Assembly (NCBI RefSeq): GCF_008728195.1
Contig: NZ_CP031598.1
Span: 4,092,001 to 4,156,000, forward strand
Length of the DNA: 64,000 bases
Direction of reading: 5' to 3'
From: Roseovarius indicus
Lineage (GTDB): Bacteria; Pseudomonadota; Alphaproteobacteria; Rhodobacterales; Rhodobacteraceae
Shown: positions 1 through 8,258 of the stretch, one piece after another
Layout: the number at the start of each line of letters is the position of its first letter
How positions within the stretch are numbered: the stretch's first letter is position 1
Translations under genes and position numbers: made by a program
Notes under the pieces: generated by a model
Told to the model about the DNA's origin: nothing
Seen by the model: the letters and a program-made list of their open reading frames with translations, nothing else
Databases searched by the model: none

Positions 1-801
1 AGCCTGGTCTCGATCCGGAAATTCAAGAAGGACAAGCTCGGCATCGACGATCTCGTCCGCTTCGGCGCCTTCTCCGAGGAAATGGCCGCCTACCTTCAGG
101 CCGCCGTGGCCACCCGGCTCAACGTCATCGTCTCGGGCGGTACGGGCTCCGGCAAGACGACCACGCTCAACGCGCTCTCGTCCTTCATCGACAACGCCGA
201 ACGCATCCTCACCATCGAGGACACCGCCGAACTTCAGCTGCAACAAACGCACGTTGGCCGGATGGAAAGCCGCCCGCCCAACGTCGAGGGCAAGGGCGAG
301 GTCTCGCCTCGCGACTGTCTCAAGAACGCCCTGCGGATGCGCCCCGACCGCATCATCGTCGGCGAGACGCGCGGCGAAGAGGTGATCGACATGCTACAGG
401 CCATGAACACCGGCCACGACGGCTCGATGACCACGATCCACGCCAACAACGCCCGCGACGGCATCTCGCGTCTGGAAAACATGGTCGCCATGGCCGGCAT
501 CGAAATGCCGCTCAAGGCCGTCCGCAGCCAGATCGCCAGCGCCGTGAACCTCATCGTGCAGGCCTCGCGCCTTCAGGACGGCTCCCGCCGCATGGTCTCG
601 ATCACCGAGATCACCGGCATGGAAGGCGACGTCATCTCGATGCAGGAAATCTTCCGCTTCCAGCGCACCGGCCTGACCCCCGACAACAAGATCATCGGGC
701 ACTTCACCGGCACCGGCGTGCGCTCGAACTTCTCGGAACGCTTCCGCCTGTGGGGCTACGACCTGCCCCCCAGCATCTATGAACCCGTCGCGGCAGAGTA
801 A
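1..801 (+). CDS. cpaF: CpaF/TadA-type pilus secretion ATPase (5' partial)
   Basis: This is the motor ATPase of the tad (Flp) pilus assembly system. It hydrolyses ATP at the cytoplasmic face of the inner membrane to drive pilin polymerisation. The reading frame is open from base 1, so the N-terminus lies outside the window and 266 residues are visible. A Walker A motif (GGTGSGKTT) lies near visible residue 45, a Walker B-like segment ([11 protein letters not shown]) near residue 117, and a His-containing segment (TTIHANNA) follows. This layout is the C-terminal core of the type II/IV secretion GspE superfamily. It is followed after 5 bp by tadB and tadC, the usual operon order. The identification is firm; only the missing N-terminus is uncertain. 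Confidence 0.93.
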   Translation, partial: SLVSIRKFKKDKLGIDDLVRFGAFSEEMAAYLQAAVATRLNVIVSGGTGSGKTTTLNALSSFIDNAERILTIEDTAELQLQQTHVGRMESRPPNVEGKGEVSPRDCLKNALRMRPDRIIVGETRGEEVIDMLQAMNTGHDGSMTTIHANNARDGISRLENMVAMAGIEMPLKAVRSQIASAVNLIVQASRLQDGSRRMVSITEITGMEGDVISMQEIFRFQRTGLTPDNKIIGHFTGTGVRSNFSERFRLWGYDLPPSIYEPVAAE

Positions 802-806
802 GAGCC

Positions 807-1775
807 ATGAGCATCAGCATCGAACCCATCATCTACGGCCTGATCTTCATCGGCGTGCTCGTGCTCGTCGAGGGCCTCTACCTGACCGTCTTCGGCAAAT
901 CGATCAGCCTCAACAGCCGCGTCAACCGCCGGCTCGACATGCTCGACAAGATGGGCAACCGCGAGCAGGTGATGGAGAAACTCCGCAAGGAGATGACCCA
1001 GCACCTCAAGGCGCGCAACATCCCGATCTACGCGATCCTGTCGTCCAAGGCGCAAAAGGCGGCCATCGCCTTCACCCCGAAACAGCTCATCATGCTGATG
1101 GGCGCCGTTTCGGTCTTCGCCTTCGTCGGCCTCACCATCGGCACCGACACCCAGGTGCCGATCCGCGCCGCGGTATCGCTCGGCATCGGCATCGGCGGCG
1201 TCTTCGTCTGGATCAACTCCAAGGCGTCCAAGCGCATGAAACTGCTCGAGGAACAGCTTCCCGACGCGATCGAACTGATGGTCCGCAGCTTGCGCGTGGG
1301 GCACCCCTTCTCCTCGGCCATCTCCATCGTCGCCAACGAGGTCTCCGACCCGCTCGCCACCGAATTCGGCATCATCGCCGACGAAAGCGCCTATGGCCGC
1401 GACGTGGGCGAGGCGCTCAAGGACATGGCCGAACGGCTCGACATGCAGGATCTCCGCTTCCTCGCCGTCGCCGTCACCATCCAGCAGCAGTCGGGCGGCA
1501 ACCTCGCCGAAATCCTCGACGGTCTCGCCAAGGTGATCCGCGCCCGCTTCCGCCTGTTCCGCCGCGTCAAGGCCATCACCGCCGAGGCGCAATGGTCGGG
1601 CAATTTCCTGTCGGCCTTCCCGGTGCTGGCCCTCGTCGGCATCCAGATGATCAAGCCCGACTACTACGACGAGTCGATGACCCACCCGCTCTTCATCCCG
1701 GCCTGCATCGCCGTCGGCGGGTTCCTCGTGACGAACATCTTCGTCATGCGCTCACTCGTGAACATCAAGGTCTGA
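807..1775 (+). CDS. tadB: TadB, inner-membrane platform protein of the Flp pilus
   Basis: TadB and TadC form the inner-membrane platform on which the CpaF ATPase acts. The protein has 322 residues with an N-terminal hydrophobic segment (about 5-25), further membrane segments near 85-130, a cytoplasmic T2SSF-type domain (about 145-270) containing the family-typical phrase LAVAVTIQQQSGGNLAEIL, and a C-terminal membrane pair. The length matches the family. The ATG is 5 bp after the cpaF stop and 7 bp separate it from tadC, so the three are almost certainly cotranscribed. Long antisense open frames over this gene are G+C artefacts. Confidence 0.92.
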   Translation: MSISIEPIIYGLIFIGVLVLVEGLYLTVFGKSISLNSRVNRRLDMLDKMGNREQVMEKLRKEMTQHLKARNIPIYAILSSKAQKAAIAFTPKQLIMLMGAVSVFAFVGLTIGTDTQVPIRAAVSLGIGIGGVFVWINSKASKRMKLLEEQLPDAIELMVRSLRVGHPFSSAISIVANEVSDPLATEFGIIADESAYGRDVGEALKDMAERLDMQDLRFLAVAVTIQQQSGGNLAEILDGLAKVIRARFRLFRRVKAITAEAQWSGNFLSAFPVLALVGIQMIKPDYYDESMTHPLFIPACIAVGGFLVTNIFVMRSLVNIKV

Positions 1776-1782
1776 GGTCCCC

Positions 1783-2766
1783 ATGGGCATTTTCGATCAA
1801 ATCACCGGCACCCTGACCGATCAGCTCGGGCCCTTTGGCCCGCTGATCGCCGTCGGCACGCTCGGCGTCGTCCTGATCCTGATCTGCATCCCGATCCTCA
1901 TCAAGCAGTCGCAGGACCCGCTCGACAAGCTGAAGAAGGCCAACAACACCGGCAAGGCGCCCGACACCAACAAGGACCGCCTGCGCACCAAGTCGCGCAA
2001 CGAGAAGCTGGAAAAATACGCCACCTTCCTCGAACCGCAGGACGAGAAACAGCTCAGCCAGATGCGGCTGACCCTGATGCAGGCCGGCTACCGCGACCGC
2101 GACGCCGTGCGCTACTTCCACTTCGCCCAGTTCGCCCTCGGCATCGGCGGGCTGGTGCTGGGCACGATCTACTTCGTCTTCTTCATGTCCGGCGAAGACA
2201 CCACCACCCAGCAGACGCTGATGTACACGCTCGGCCCCGGCGGAATCGGCTACATGCTGCCCAAGTACTGGGTCACCAAGCGCAAGCAGAAGCGCCAGGA
2301 AGAGATCGAACAGGGTTTCCCCGACAGTCTCGACATGATGCTCACCTGCGTCGAGGCGGGCCAGTCGATGGACCAGGCCATCATCCGCGTCTCCCGCGAG
2401 ATGCACGCCTCCTACCCCGCCCTCGCCGAGGAATACGAAATCGTCTCGCACCAGATGAAGGCCGGCCGCGACAAGCCCTCCGTGCTGGGCGACATGGCCG
2501 AACGCTGCGGCGTGCAGGACATCTCAAGCTTCGTCACCGTGCTGATCCAGTCGCAATCCTTCGGCACCTCGATCGCCGACGCCCTGCGCGTCTATGCCAG
2601 CGAGATGCGTGACAAACGCGTCATGCGCGCCGAAGAAAAGGCCAACAAGCTTCCGACGAAGATGACATTGTCCACGATGATGTTTACAGTGCCCCCACTA
2701 CTGATCATTCTGGTCGGTCCGTCGGTTCTGGGCATCATGGAACTCTTCTCGATGGGCGGCCCGTAA
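1783..2766 (+). CDS. tadC: TadC, inner-membrane platform protein of the Flp pilus
   Basis: This is the second membrane-platform protein of the tad system and pairs with TadB. It has 327 residues with an N-terminal membrane segment (about 20-40), a membrane pair near 105-150, and a T2SSF domain (about 180-305) with the family phrase DMAERCGVQDISSFVTVL. The C-terminus is hydrophobic and ends close to the last membrane helix, as expected for TadC. It starts 7 bp after tadB. The two proteins are paralogues, so order in the operon and the different N-terminus were used to assign B and C. Confidence 0.92.
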   Translation: MGIFDQITGTLTDQLGPFGPLIAVGTLGVVLILICIPILIKQSQDPLDKLKKANNTGKAPDTNKDRLRTKSRNEKLEKYATFLEPQDEKQLSQMRLTLMQAGYRDRDAVRYFHFAQFALGIGGLVLGTIYFVFFMSGEDTTTQQTLMYTLGPGGIGYMLPKYWVTKRKQKRQEEIEQGFPDSLDMMLTCVEAGQSMDQAIIRVSREMHASYPALAEEYEIVSHQMKAGRDKPSVLGDMAERCGVQDISSFVTVLIQSQSFGTSIADALRVYASEMRDKRVMRAEEKANKLPTKMTLSTMMFTVPPLLIILVGPSVLGIMELFSMGGP

Positions 2767-2794
2767 CAACAACGCCAAAAATGGCGGGGCTTAC

Positions 2795-3343
2795 ATGAGA
2801 CAGGCACGAGCAGTCGTCCTGATTTGCATCGCCCTTGCTGCCTGCAGCGAGGGCGTTTCGCGCGACACCCCCTTTGCGCCGGGCATCAAGACCGGCGCCG
2901 AGGCCGTTGACGGCATGCTCGTCGGTCACCGGCTGATGGACGCGGGCGAATACGAACTGGCCATCGACGCCTATTCCCGCGCCGCCCTCCAGCAGGGCAT
3001 GACCGCCGAGGTCCTCTCCAGCATCGGCACCGCCAACCTCAAGCTCAGCCGCCTCCACACCGCCGAACGCCTCCTCCGCCAGGCGCTCGACAAGGACGAG
3101 GACAGCCCCGAGATCTGGAACAATCTCGGCGTCGTGCTGATGGAAAAGGGCGAAATCGCCGAAGCCGAACAGGTTTTCCGCCGCGCCTACGCCTTCGACA
3201 ATGGCCAAAGTGACTCAATTCGCGACAATTTGCGCTTAGCATTGGAAAAATCCGACAATACCGACTATGCTGTGGAAAACGAGCAAGACTACAAATTGGT
3301 ACGGCGGGGCACCAGCGACTACCTGATCCGCAAGATACCATGA
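2795..3343 (+). CDS. tadD: TadD-type TPR lipoprotein
   Basis: The 182-residue protein begins with a lipoprotein signal peptide whose lipobox LAAC places the modified cysteine near residue 17. TPR-like helix pairs follow (residues about 45-160), including the phrase EIWNNLGVVLMEKGEIAEAEQVFRRA split over two repeats. Tad loci regularly encode such a lipoprotein (TadD), thought to act in the periplasm with the secretin. It lies 28 bp after tadC on the same strand. Its exact function is not established from sequence. The next gene is a second TPR lipoprotein, and which of the two corresponds to classical TadD is unclear. Confidence 0.8.
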   Translation: MRQARAVVLICIALAACSEGVSRDTPFAPGIKTGAEAVDGMLVGHRLMDAGEYELAIDAYSRAALQQGMTAEVLSSIGTANLKLSRLHTAERLLRQALDKDEDSPEIWNNLGVVLMEKGEIAEAEQVFRRAYAFDNGQSDSIRDNLRLALEKSDNTDYAVENEQDYKLVRRGTSDYLIRKIP

Positions 3344-3372
3344 CGAGGCAAGAGCAGTAAAAGGACGCAAAA

Positions 3373-4230
3373 ATGCGCCATCTGATTACTCTGAGCGTAT
3401 GCGCTGTCAGTGCATTTGCGCTGTCGGCATGCGACAAGAAAACAGGCACCGACGTCGATCGCGCCTTCCAGGGCGTCAACGTGGTCGATGAATCCAACCT
3501 CAATGACGTGATGCTCTCCGTGGCCGACCCGAACGAGGCGGTCTCCTACTTCCAGCGCGCCACCGGCGAACAGCCCGAACGGCTCGAACTGGCCCGCGGG
3601 CTCGCCAAGTCGCTCGTCCGCGCCAAGCGCACGACCGAGGCCGTCTCGGCATGGAAGGAAGTGACCGACCACAAGGATGCCACCGATGACGACCGCGTCG
3701 ACTTCGCCGACGCGCTCATCCGCAACAACGAGTGGGAGCGCGCCGAGCAGGTGCTCGACCGTATCCCGCCGACCTTCGAAAGCTTCAAGCGCTACCGGCT
3801 CGAGGCGATGGTCGCCGACAGCAACCAGGAATGGCAGAAGGCCGACACCTTCTACGAAACCGCCATCGGCCTGACGACCCGCCCTGCCAACGTGATGAAC
3901 AACTGGGGCTATTCCAAGCTCACCCGCGGCGATTACATCGGCGCCGAAAAGCTCTTTTCCGATGCCATCCGGCAGGACAACTCGCTCTTCACCGCCAAGA
4001 ACAACCTCGTTCTCGCCCGCGGCGCCCAGAAGAACTACGCCATGCCCGTCGTCCCGGTCTCCCAGACCGAACGCGCCCAGCTCCTCTACACGCTGGCGCT
4101 GTCGGCCATCAAGCAGGGCGACACCACCATCGGCAAGGGCCTCCTGCGCGACGCGATCGACACCCATCCCCAGCATTTCGAGGCCGCCGCGCGGTCTCTT
4201 GCCGCGCTCGAGGACAACGTGAGCAACTAG
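3373..4230 (+). CDS. TPR lipoprotein of the tad operon
   Basis: The 285-residue protein has a signal peptide with lipobox LSAC (cysteine near residue 20). A series of TPR-like repeats spans about residues 55-270, for example NVMNNWGYSKLTRGDYIGAEKLF split across repeats. It is a likely periplasmic, outer-membrane-anchored helper of pilus assembly, cotranscribed with the preceding TPR lipoprotein and overlapping nothing. The stop codon TAG is immediately followed by the ATG of the prepilin peptidase, which suggests translational coupling. Rhodobacterales tad loci often carry two such proteins in tandem. The function is inferred from context and fold only. Confidence 0.8.
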   Translation: MRHLITLSVCAVSAFALSACDKKTGTDVDRAFQGVNVVDESNLNDVMLSVADPNEAVSYFQRATGEQPERLELARGLAKSLVRAKRTTEAVSAWKEVTDHKDATDDDRVDFADALIRNNEWERAEQVLDRIPPTFESFKRYRLEAMVADSNQEWQKADTFYETAIGLTTRPANVMNNWGYSKLTRGDYIGAEKLFSDAIRQDNSLFTAKNNLVLARGAQKNYAMPVVPVSQTERAQLLYTLALSAIKQGDTTIGKGLLRDAIDTHPQHFEAAARSLAALEDNVSN

Positions 4231-4731
4231 ATGGCCCTCGCGATCTCGCCGACCGAGGCGCTCTGGTTCCTGCCCTTCGTCGTGCCGCTCTGCCTCTGGG
4301 TGATGTGGAGCGACCTTTCGGCCATGCGCATCCCCAACGTCGCGGTGCTGACGCTGGCGGCGATCTTCCTCGTCGTGGGCCTCATCGCCCTGCCCTGGGC
4401 CGACTACCCCTGGCGCCTGCTGACCATGATCGTCGTCCTGGTCCTGATGTTCGGCGCCAACGTCATCGGCGTGATGGGCGCAGGCGACAGCAAGTTCATC
4501 GCCGCCGCCGCCCCCTTCATCGACCCGGGCGACGTCGGCCCCCTCTGCTTCATCTTCGCGGCCAACCTTCTGGCCTGCTTCGTCACCCACCGCATCGCCA
4601 AGCACACCGCGCTGCGCCGCCTCGCCCCCAACTGGACAAGCTGGGACCGCGGCCGCAAATTCCCCATGGGCTTCGCGCTCGGCGCCACGCTCATCGCCTA
4701 CCTCGCCCTCGGGGCCGCCTACGGCACCTGA
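4231..4731 (+). CDS. tadV: TadV/CpaA-type prepilin peptidase (A24 family)
   Basis: This membrane aspartic protease should cleave the leader of Flp-type prepilins and pseudopilins. The 166-residue protein is highly hydrophobic with about five membrane helices. Both catalytic aspartate contexts of the A24 family are visible: the first in WSDLSAMRIPN (about residue 30) and the second in the GxGD motif MGAGDSKF (about residue 87). It lacks the N-terminal methylase domain of PilD, as is normal for TadV/CpaA. The ATG abuts the upstream stop codon. The pilin gene itself is not in the window and presumably lies upstream. Confidence 0.88.
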   Translation: MALAISPTEALWFLPFVVPLCLWVMWSDLSAMRIPNVAVLTLAAIFLVVGLIALPWADYPWRLLTMIVVLVLMFGANVIGVMGAGDSKFIAAAAPFIDPGDVGPLCFIFAANLLACFVTHRIAKHTALRRLAPNWTSWDRGRKFPMGFALGATLIAYLALGAAYGT

Positions 4732-4863
4732 GGCACATTCCGACGCGCCCGCAACGCCCACACCACGCCTACCCCGTTTCACATTTTCACCGCTTTTCCC
4801 CCCGATATTGCCCCCAACCCGGCATGACCGCCGGACCGTGAACAACCACAGGGGCACTCACGA

Positions 4864-6174
4864 ATGAACATGCAGGCATCCCAAGGCGTCCAGCCGCCCC
4901 CGCCCCCCAAGGGGCTGGAGGACATGAAACTTCCGATCGTGATGATGCGCGACATCCTGATCAAGACGATGTTCCGCAAGAATCTCGACACGGTCAGCGA
5001 CCTGGCCGAGGCCATCTGCCTCCCCCGCGCCGTCACCCAGGAGCTGATGGACATGGCCCGCTCCCAGTCGATGGTCGAGGCGATGGGCACGCTCAGCGCC
5101 ACCGCCGGCAGCGAGATGGGCTACCAGCTCACCGACAGCGGCAAGTCCCGCGCCCTCGACGCGCTCTCGCAATCGGAATATTTCGGCGCCATGCCCGTCC
5201 CGCTCGAGGTCTACCGCGAGCAGGTCAAGCGCCAGTCGATCCGCAACATCCAGATCACCCGCGAGGAGCTCGTGCAGTCCATGGGCCATCTCGTCCTGCC
5301 CAACAGCCTGCTCGACTATCTCGGGCCGGCCGTTTCCGCCGGCCGCTCGATCCTGATGTACGGGCCGCCGGGCAACGGGAAATCCTCGATCTCCAACGGC
5401 ATCCGCGACGCGATGGGCGACAAGATCTACGTCCCCCGCGCCATCGAATATTCGGGCCAGGTCATCACCGTCTACGACCCCATCGTCCATTCCAAGGCCG
5501 AGGTCGAGGCCGACGACCCGAACAGCCTCCGCCGCCGCCGCACATGGGATACCCGCTACGTGCGCTGCGAACGCCCCACCGTGGTCACCGGCGGCGAGCT
5601 GTCGCTGTCGATGCTCGACCTCGTCTACAACCCCACCGCCCGCACCTACCAGGCGCCGCTGCAGCTCAAATCCTCCGGCGGCATCTTCATCGTCGACGAC
5701 CTCGGCCGCCAGCAGGAACCGCCGCAGGCGCTCGTCAACCGCTGGATCGTCCCGCTCGAGGAATCGAAGGATATCCTCGCCCTGCAATCGGGCGAGAAAT
5801 TCGAGGTGCCCTTCGACACGCTGGTGATCTTCTCCACCAACTTCCACCCCAACGAGATCTTCGACCAGGCCGCGCTCCGCCGGATCTTCTTCAAGATCAA
5901 GATCGACGGCCCAAGCCAGGCCGACTTCCTCAAGATCTTCGCCATGGTCGCCAAGAAAAAGCAGATCCCGCTGGACGAAGCCGCGCTCCTGCACCTGCTC
6001 AAGAAGAAATACCCGACGATCAAGAACATCTACGCCAACTACCAGCCGGTCTTCCTCATCGACCAGATGATCGCCATCTGCGAATTCGAGGGCATCCCCT
6101 ACCAGATGAGCCCCGAGCTGATCGACCGCGCCTGGGCCAACATGTTCGTGAAGGACGAAACCATCGTGAAGTGA
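4864..6174 (+). CDS. AAA+ ATPase downstream of the tad genes
   Basis: The 436-residue protein has a helical N-terminal region resembling a winged helix (about 25-110) and then an AAA+ ATPase domain. The Walker A motif GPPGNGKS is near residue 165, a Walker B-like GGIFIVDDLGR near 275, and a sensor-type FSTN near 323. Acidic and Arg-rich segments after Walker A (EADDPNSLRRRR) are unusual. Genes of this type are often found beside tad clusters in Rhodobacterales, but no reaction is established and a regulatory or remodelling role in pilus assembly is only inferred. It is 132 bp after tadV, so it may have its own promoter. A hairpin 64 bp downstream may terminate it. Confidence 0.75.
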   Translation: MNMQASQGVQPPPPPKGLEDMKLPIVMMRDILIKTMFRKNLDTVSDLAEAICLPRAVTQELMDMARSQSMVEAMGTLSATAGSEMGYQLTDSGKSRALDALSQSEYFGAMPVPLEVYREQVKRQSIRNIQITREELVQSMGHLVLPNSLLDYLGPAVSAGRSILMYGPPGNGKSSISNGIRDAMGDKIYVPRAIEYSGQVITVYDPIVHSKAEVEADDPNSLRRRRTWDTRYVRCERPTVVTGGELSLSMLDLVYNPTARTYQAPLQLKSSGGIFIVDDLGRQQEPPQALVNRWIVPLEESKDILALQSGEKFEVPFDTLVIFSTNFHPNEIFDQAALRRIFFKIKIDGPSQADFLKIFAMVAKKKQIPLDEAALLHLLKKKYPTIKNIYANYQPVFLIDQMIAICEFEGIPYQMSPELIDRAWANMFVKDETIVK

Positions 6175-6194
6175 CGGCCGGAAAGTCGGCCGGG

Positions 6195-6542
6195 TCAGCC
6201 CACGAAGAACCCCCACCCGTCCGGACGGAACCCGCAAGAAAGAGCGACCTCCGTGGTCGCTCTTTCATGTTTCCAGATCCCGTCGAGCGTCAGCGGGACA
6301 TCCGCAACGGCCACCTCGAACCAGTCGCCCTCTTCATCGGCCACGGCTTGCCCCGCGTACCCCGCATCCGCCAGCGCCGCGACGACCCCCGCCCAGTCCG
6401 CGCCGGCCACCGGCAGGAATTGCAGGTCGAGGGTCGCGCGGGCAGGCAGGTCGTGGCGGTCGGCCAGGTCCTCCAGCACCGCTTCCGTCGTCCGGCGCTG
6501 TTCCTCGAAATCGTGCTCCATGGCCTGCGCTCCGCTCTTCAT
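6195..6542 (-). CDS. RraB-like (regulator of RNase E) domain protein
   Basis: The frame encodes up to 115 residues; the likely start is the second Met (MEHDFEEQ), giving about 108. The sequence fits the RraB/DUF695-like fold: an N-terminal helix with EQRRTTEAVLEDL, a middle segment with an acidic GDWFEVAV strand, and the conserved C-terminal DGWGFF. RraB proteins bind RNase E and modulate RNA decay in the cytoplasm. Whether this distant alphaproteobacterial version does so is not known. The gene converges with the upstream AAA+ ATPase gene, and its 3' end contains a perfect hairpin that may terminate that operon. Confidence 0.65.
   Translation of the reverse strand: MKSGAQAMEHDFEEQRRTTEAVLEDLADRHDLPARATLDLQFLPVAGADWAGVVAALADAGYAGQAVADEEGDWFEVAVADVPLTLDGIWKHERATTEVALSCGFRPDGWGFFVG
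6238..6266 (+). terminator. Hairpin inside the 3' end of rraB-like gene, candidate terminator of the tad operon
   Basis: A perfect 12-bp stem (GAAAGAGCGACC with its complement) closes on a 5-base loop, TCCGT. On the + strand it is followed by a short T-containing stretch rather than a strong T-run. It lies within the coding sequence of the convergent RraB-like gene, so the same bases encode protein on the minus strand. Confidence 0.45.
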
Positions 6543-6712
6543 ACCGGCGCGGATCTCGAACCCGCCCGTCGAACATCGCGCCTTCCGGCCATCTTTTCAA
6601 CACCTCGAGCCAGGTCGCCGCGCCTGCGCCGCCCAGACCGGCCCCCGGACCCGCCCAGCCTCCATCGCCATCCCCTGCGAGGCCGCCCGCAAGGGCGGAC
6701 GAGCGCGCGACG

Positions 6713-7372
6713 TCAGAAATCGATCCGCAGCCCCACACGCAAGGCGTGCTGCTCCACCGACACCGGCATCACCACGCCCGGAAAGGCCGGCGCCAGCGCC
6801 CCGCGCGCCGTGCCGTAATCGGTATAGCGGTACTCCACCCGCAGCGACGACCGCGCCGTCAAACGCGCGTCCATCCCGACACCCACCGTCCAGCCGTCCA
6901 GCTCGTCGCTATAGCGGTTGGTGGCCGCCGCCGCGGGCCCGCCCGTGAAATCGAAATCGCCATAGGCATAGCCCAGCGTGCCGTAAAACAGCGTCGGCGT
7001 GTTGAACATCTGCCCGGCATAGCCCAGCACGCCCCGGATCGAGCTTTGCCAGTTCAGTTCGGCCGCCCCGCCCGAGGTCGCCCCGACAGGGTTGATGAAC
7101 GATCCCGACGCATCCGAGATGTCGGCATCCATCTCCACCCCGTAGACCATGGTCCCCGACTGTCTCGCATAGCCAACGAACGCCCCCAGCAATCGCCCCT
7201 CGGCATCCGAGTTGCCGGTCGGCGCGCCGTTGCTGAACGTGTGGGTCGAATCGTGCCACGCGTAGGCCGCTGTCAAACCGCCGTAAAACCCGCTCCAATC
7301 CTGGGCAGACGCCGAAATCGGCGCCCCCGCGACAAGCGCGGCGACGGCATATATTTTCAGATTTTTGATCAT
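6713..7372 (-). CDS. Outer-membrane beta-barrel protein (OmpA-like/Omp25 type)
   Basis: The start chosen is the ATG at 7372, because it begins a clear Sec signal peptide (MIKNLKIYAVAALVAGAP, cleavage after SASAQ) and a G-rich ribosome site lies upstream. The mature part of about 195 residues shows alternating aromatic beta-strands, opening with DWSGFYGG and closing with HALRVGLRIDF. The terminal phenylalanine is the hallmark of Bam-inserted barrels. It resembles the eight-stranded Omp25/Omp31 porin-like family common in alphaproteobacteria. It stands alone with a 247-bp upstream region. Confidence 0.85.
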   Translation of the reverse strand: MIKNLKIYAVAALVAGAPISASAQDWSGFYGGLTAAYAWHDSTHTFSNGAPTGNSDAEGRLLGAFVGYARQSGTMVYGVEMDADISDASGSFINPVGATSGGAAELNWQSSIRGVLGYAGQMFNTPTLFYGTLGYAYGDFDFTGGPAAAATNRYSDELDGWTVGVGMDARLTARSSLRVEYRYTDYGTARGALAPAFPGVVMPVSVEQHALRVGLRIDF

Positions 7373-7619
7373 GGTACTTTCCCCGGTTGGCGCTTTCCCC
7401 CGAAAGCGCGGGCCGGCCTCCCAAAGTCCCGCCGACACCTGCAGCCATTTTACATTACGTTACGTAAAGCACCAAATTAACCGAGGTTAACAAGGTCCGG
7501 GAAATCGGCCTCTACCCATGAAATTCAATCACTTGGCAGCCGTTTCGGCCGCATGGCTGACGTTGCGGCCGGGCCCCGGCGCCCGCCTCCGGGCGCCGCA
7601 AAAAGGCCCGACACCCGAA
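7373..7619. promoter_or_regulatory. Intergenic region between the barrel gene and the DUF4405 gene, with AT-rich palindromes
   Basis: The 247-bp interval precedes the barrel gene and includes an AT-rich patch unlike the surrounding G+C. Within it are the palindrome TTACGTAA (about 7460-7467) and the split palindrome TTAACC-GA-GGTTAA (7477-7490). They could be regulator sites upstream of the barrel gene, but no regulator can be named. Confidence 0.35.
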
Positions 7620-8108
7620 TCACTCGGCGAAAAGCACCCCGATCACCTGCGCCTGAACGCCCCGGTCCCCTCCGGTCAGCACCTGCATCGGCATCCCTGC
7701 CTCCGCCACGAACCCGGCCTCCGCCAGCCGCGCCAGCCCGGCCGCCTCCTCCTGCCCGCTCAGCGCGATGACCGTGCCCACATCCGCCCGCTCCACGGCC
7801 TGCATCACCGCGCTCACCGGGCTGCCCCCGGCCCCGGCCATCGGCACGAAAGACAATGCCAGCACCGCCACCATCGCTCCCATGATCCCCCGCGCCAGCG
7901 GCTTCCTCAGATGCGACAGGAACGCCCGCGCATTCACCGCCAGGTGCGCGCCTACCCCGGCCACCATCACCCAGCCCAGCCATTCATGCGCCGCCTTGTT
8001 CAGCCCCATGTCGAGGTGGAAGAACATCAAGATGCCCGTCACCGCCATCAGCAGGAACACCCCCATCGTCAGCGGCGTCGCCCATTTCCTCATCTGTGTC
8101 ATCGTCAA
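7620..8108 (-). CDS. DUF4405-type membrane protein
   Basis: The 162-residue protein has an N-terminal membrane segment (MRKWATPLTMGVFLLMAVTG region), a second segment around residues 40-60 containing HEWLGW, and a third near 75-95. Conserved histidines in these helices (FFHLDMG, AAHEWLGW, GAHLAVN) are typical of DUF4405/cytochrome b561-like helices and might bind haem, although that is not shown. The C-terminal about 60 residues are soluble and carry no family signature I recognise. It is divergent from the helicase gene with 150 bp between them. Confidence 0.65.
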   Translation of the reverse strand: MTMTQMRKWATPLTMGVFLLMAVTGILMFFHLDMGLNKAAHEWLGWVMVAGVGAHLAVNARAFLSHLRKPLARGIMGAMVAVLALSFVPMAGAGGSPVSAVMQAVERADVGTVIALSGQEEAAGLARLAEAGFVAEAGMPMQVLTGGDRGVQAQVIGVLFAE

Positions 8109-8258
8109 ATCTCCGGATCATGTGGCGCGCGTCTCACCCGGTAAAACGCCCCATCGCCGCCTTTCCGTCGCCCACCGTACAAACTTTTCCGCACCGCGGC
8201 ATTCTGCCCATGTTCACGCCCCGTTCCCATCACCCCCGAACCGCGCTACATCTGCCGC

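Noticed and set aside
777..1685. Long minus-strand open frame opposite tadB
   Set aside because: It is antisense to a conserved gene, has Asp/His/Gly-rich low-complexity translation and follows from G+C codon bias.
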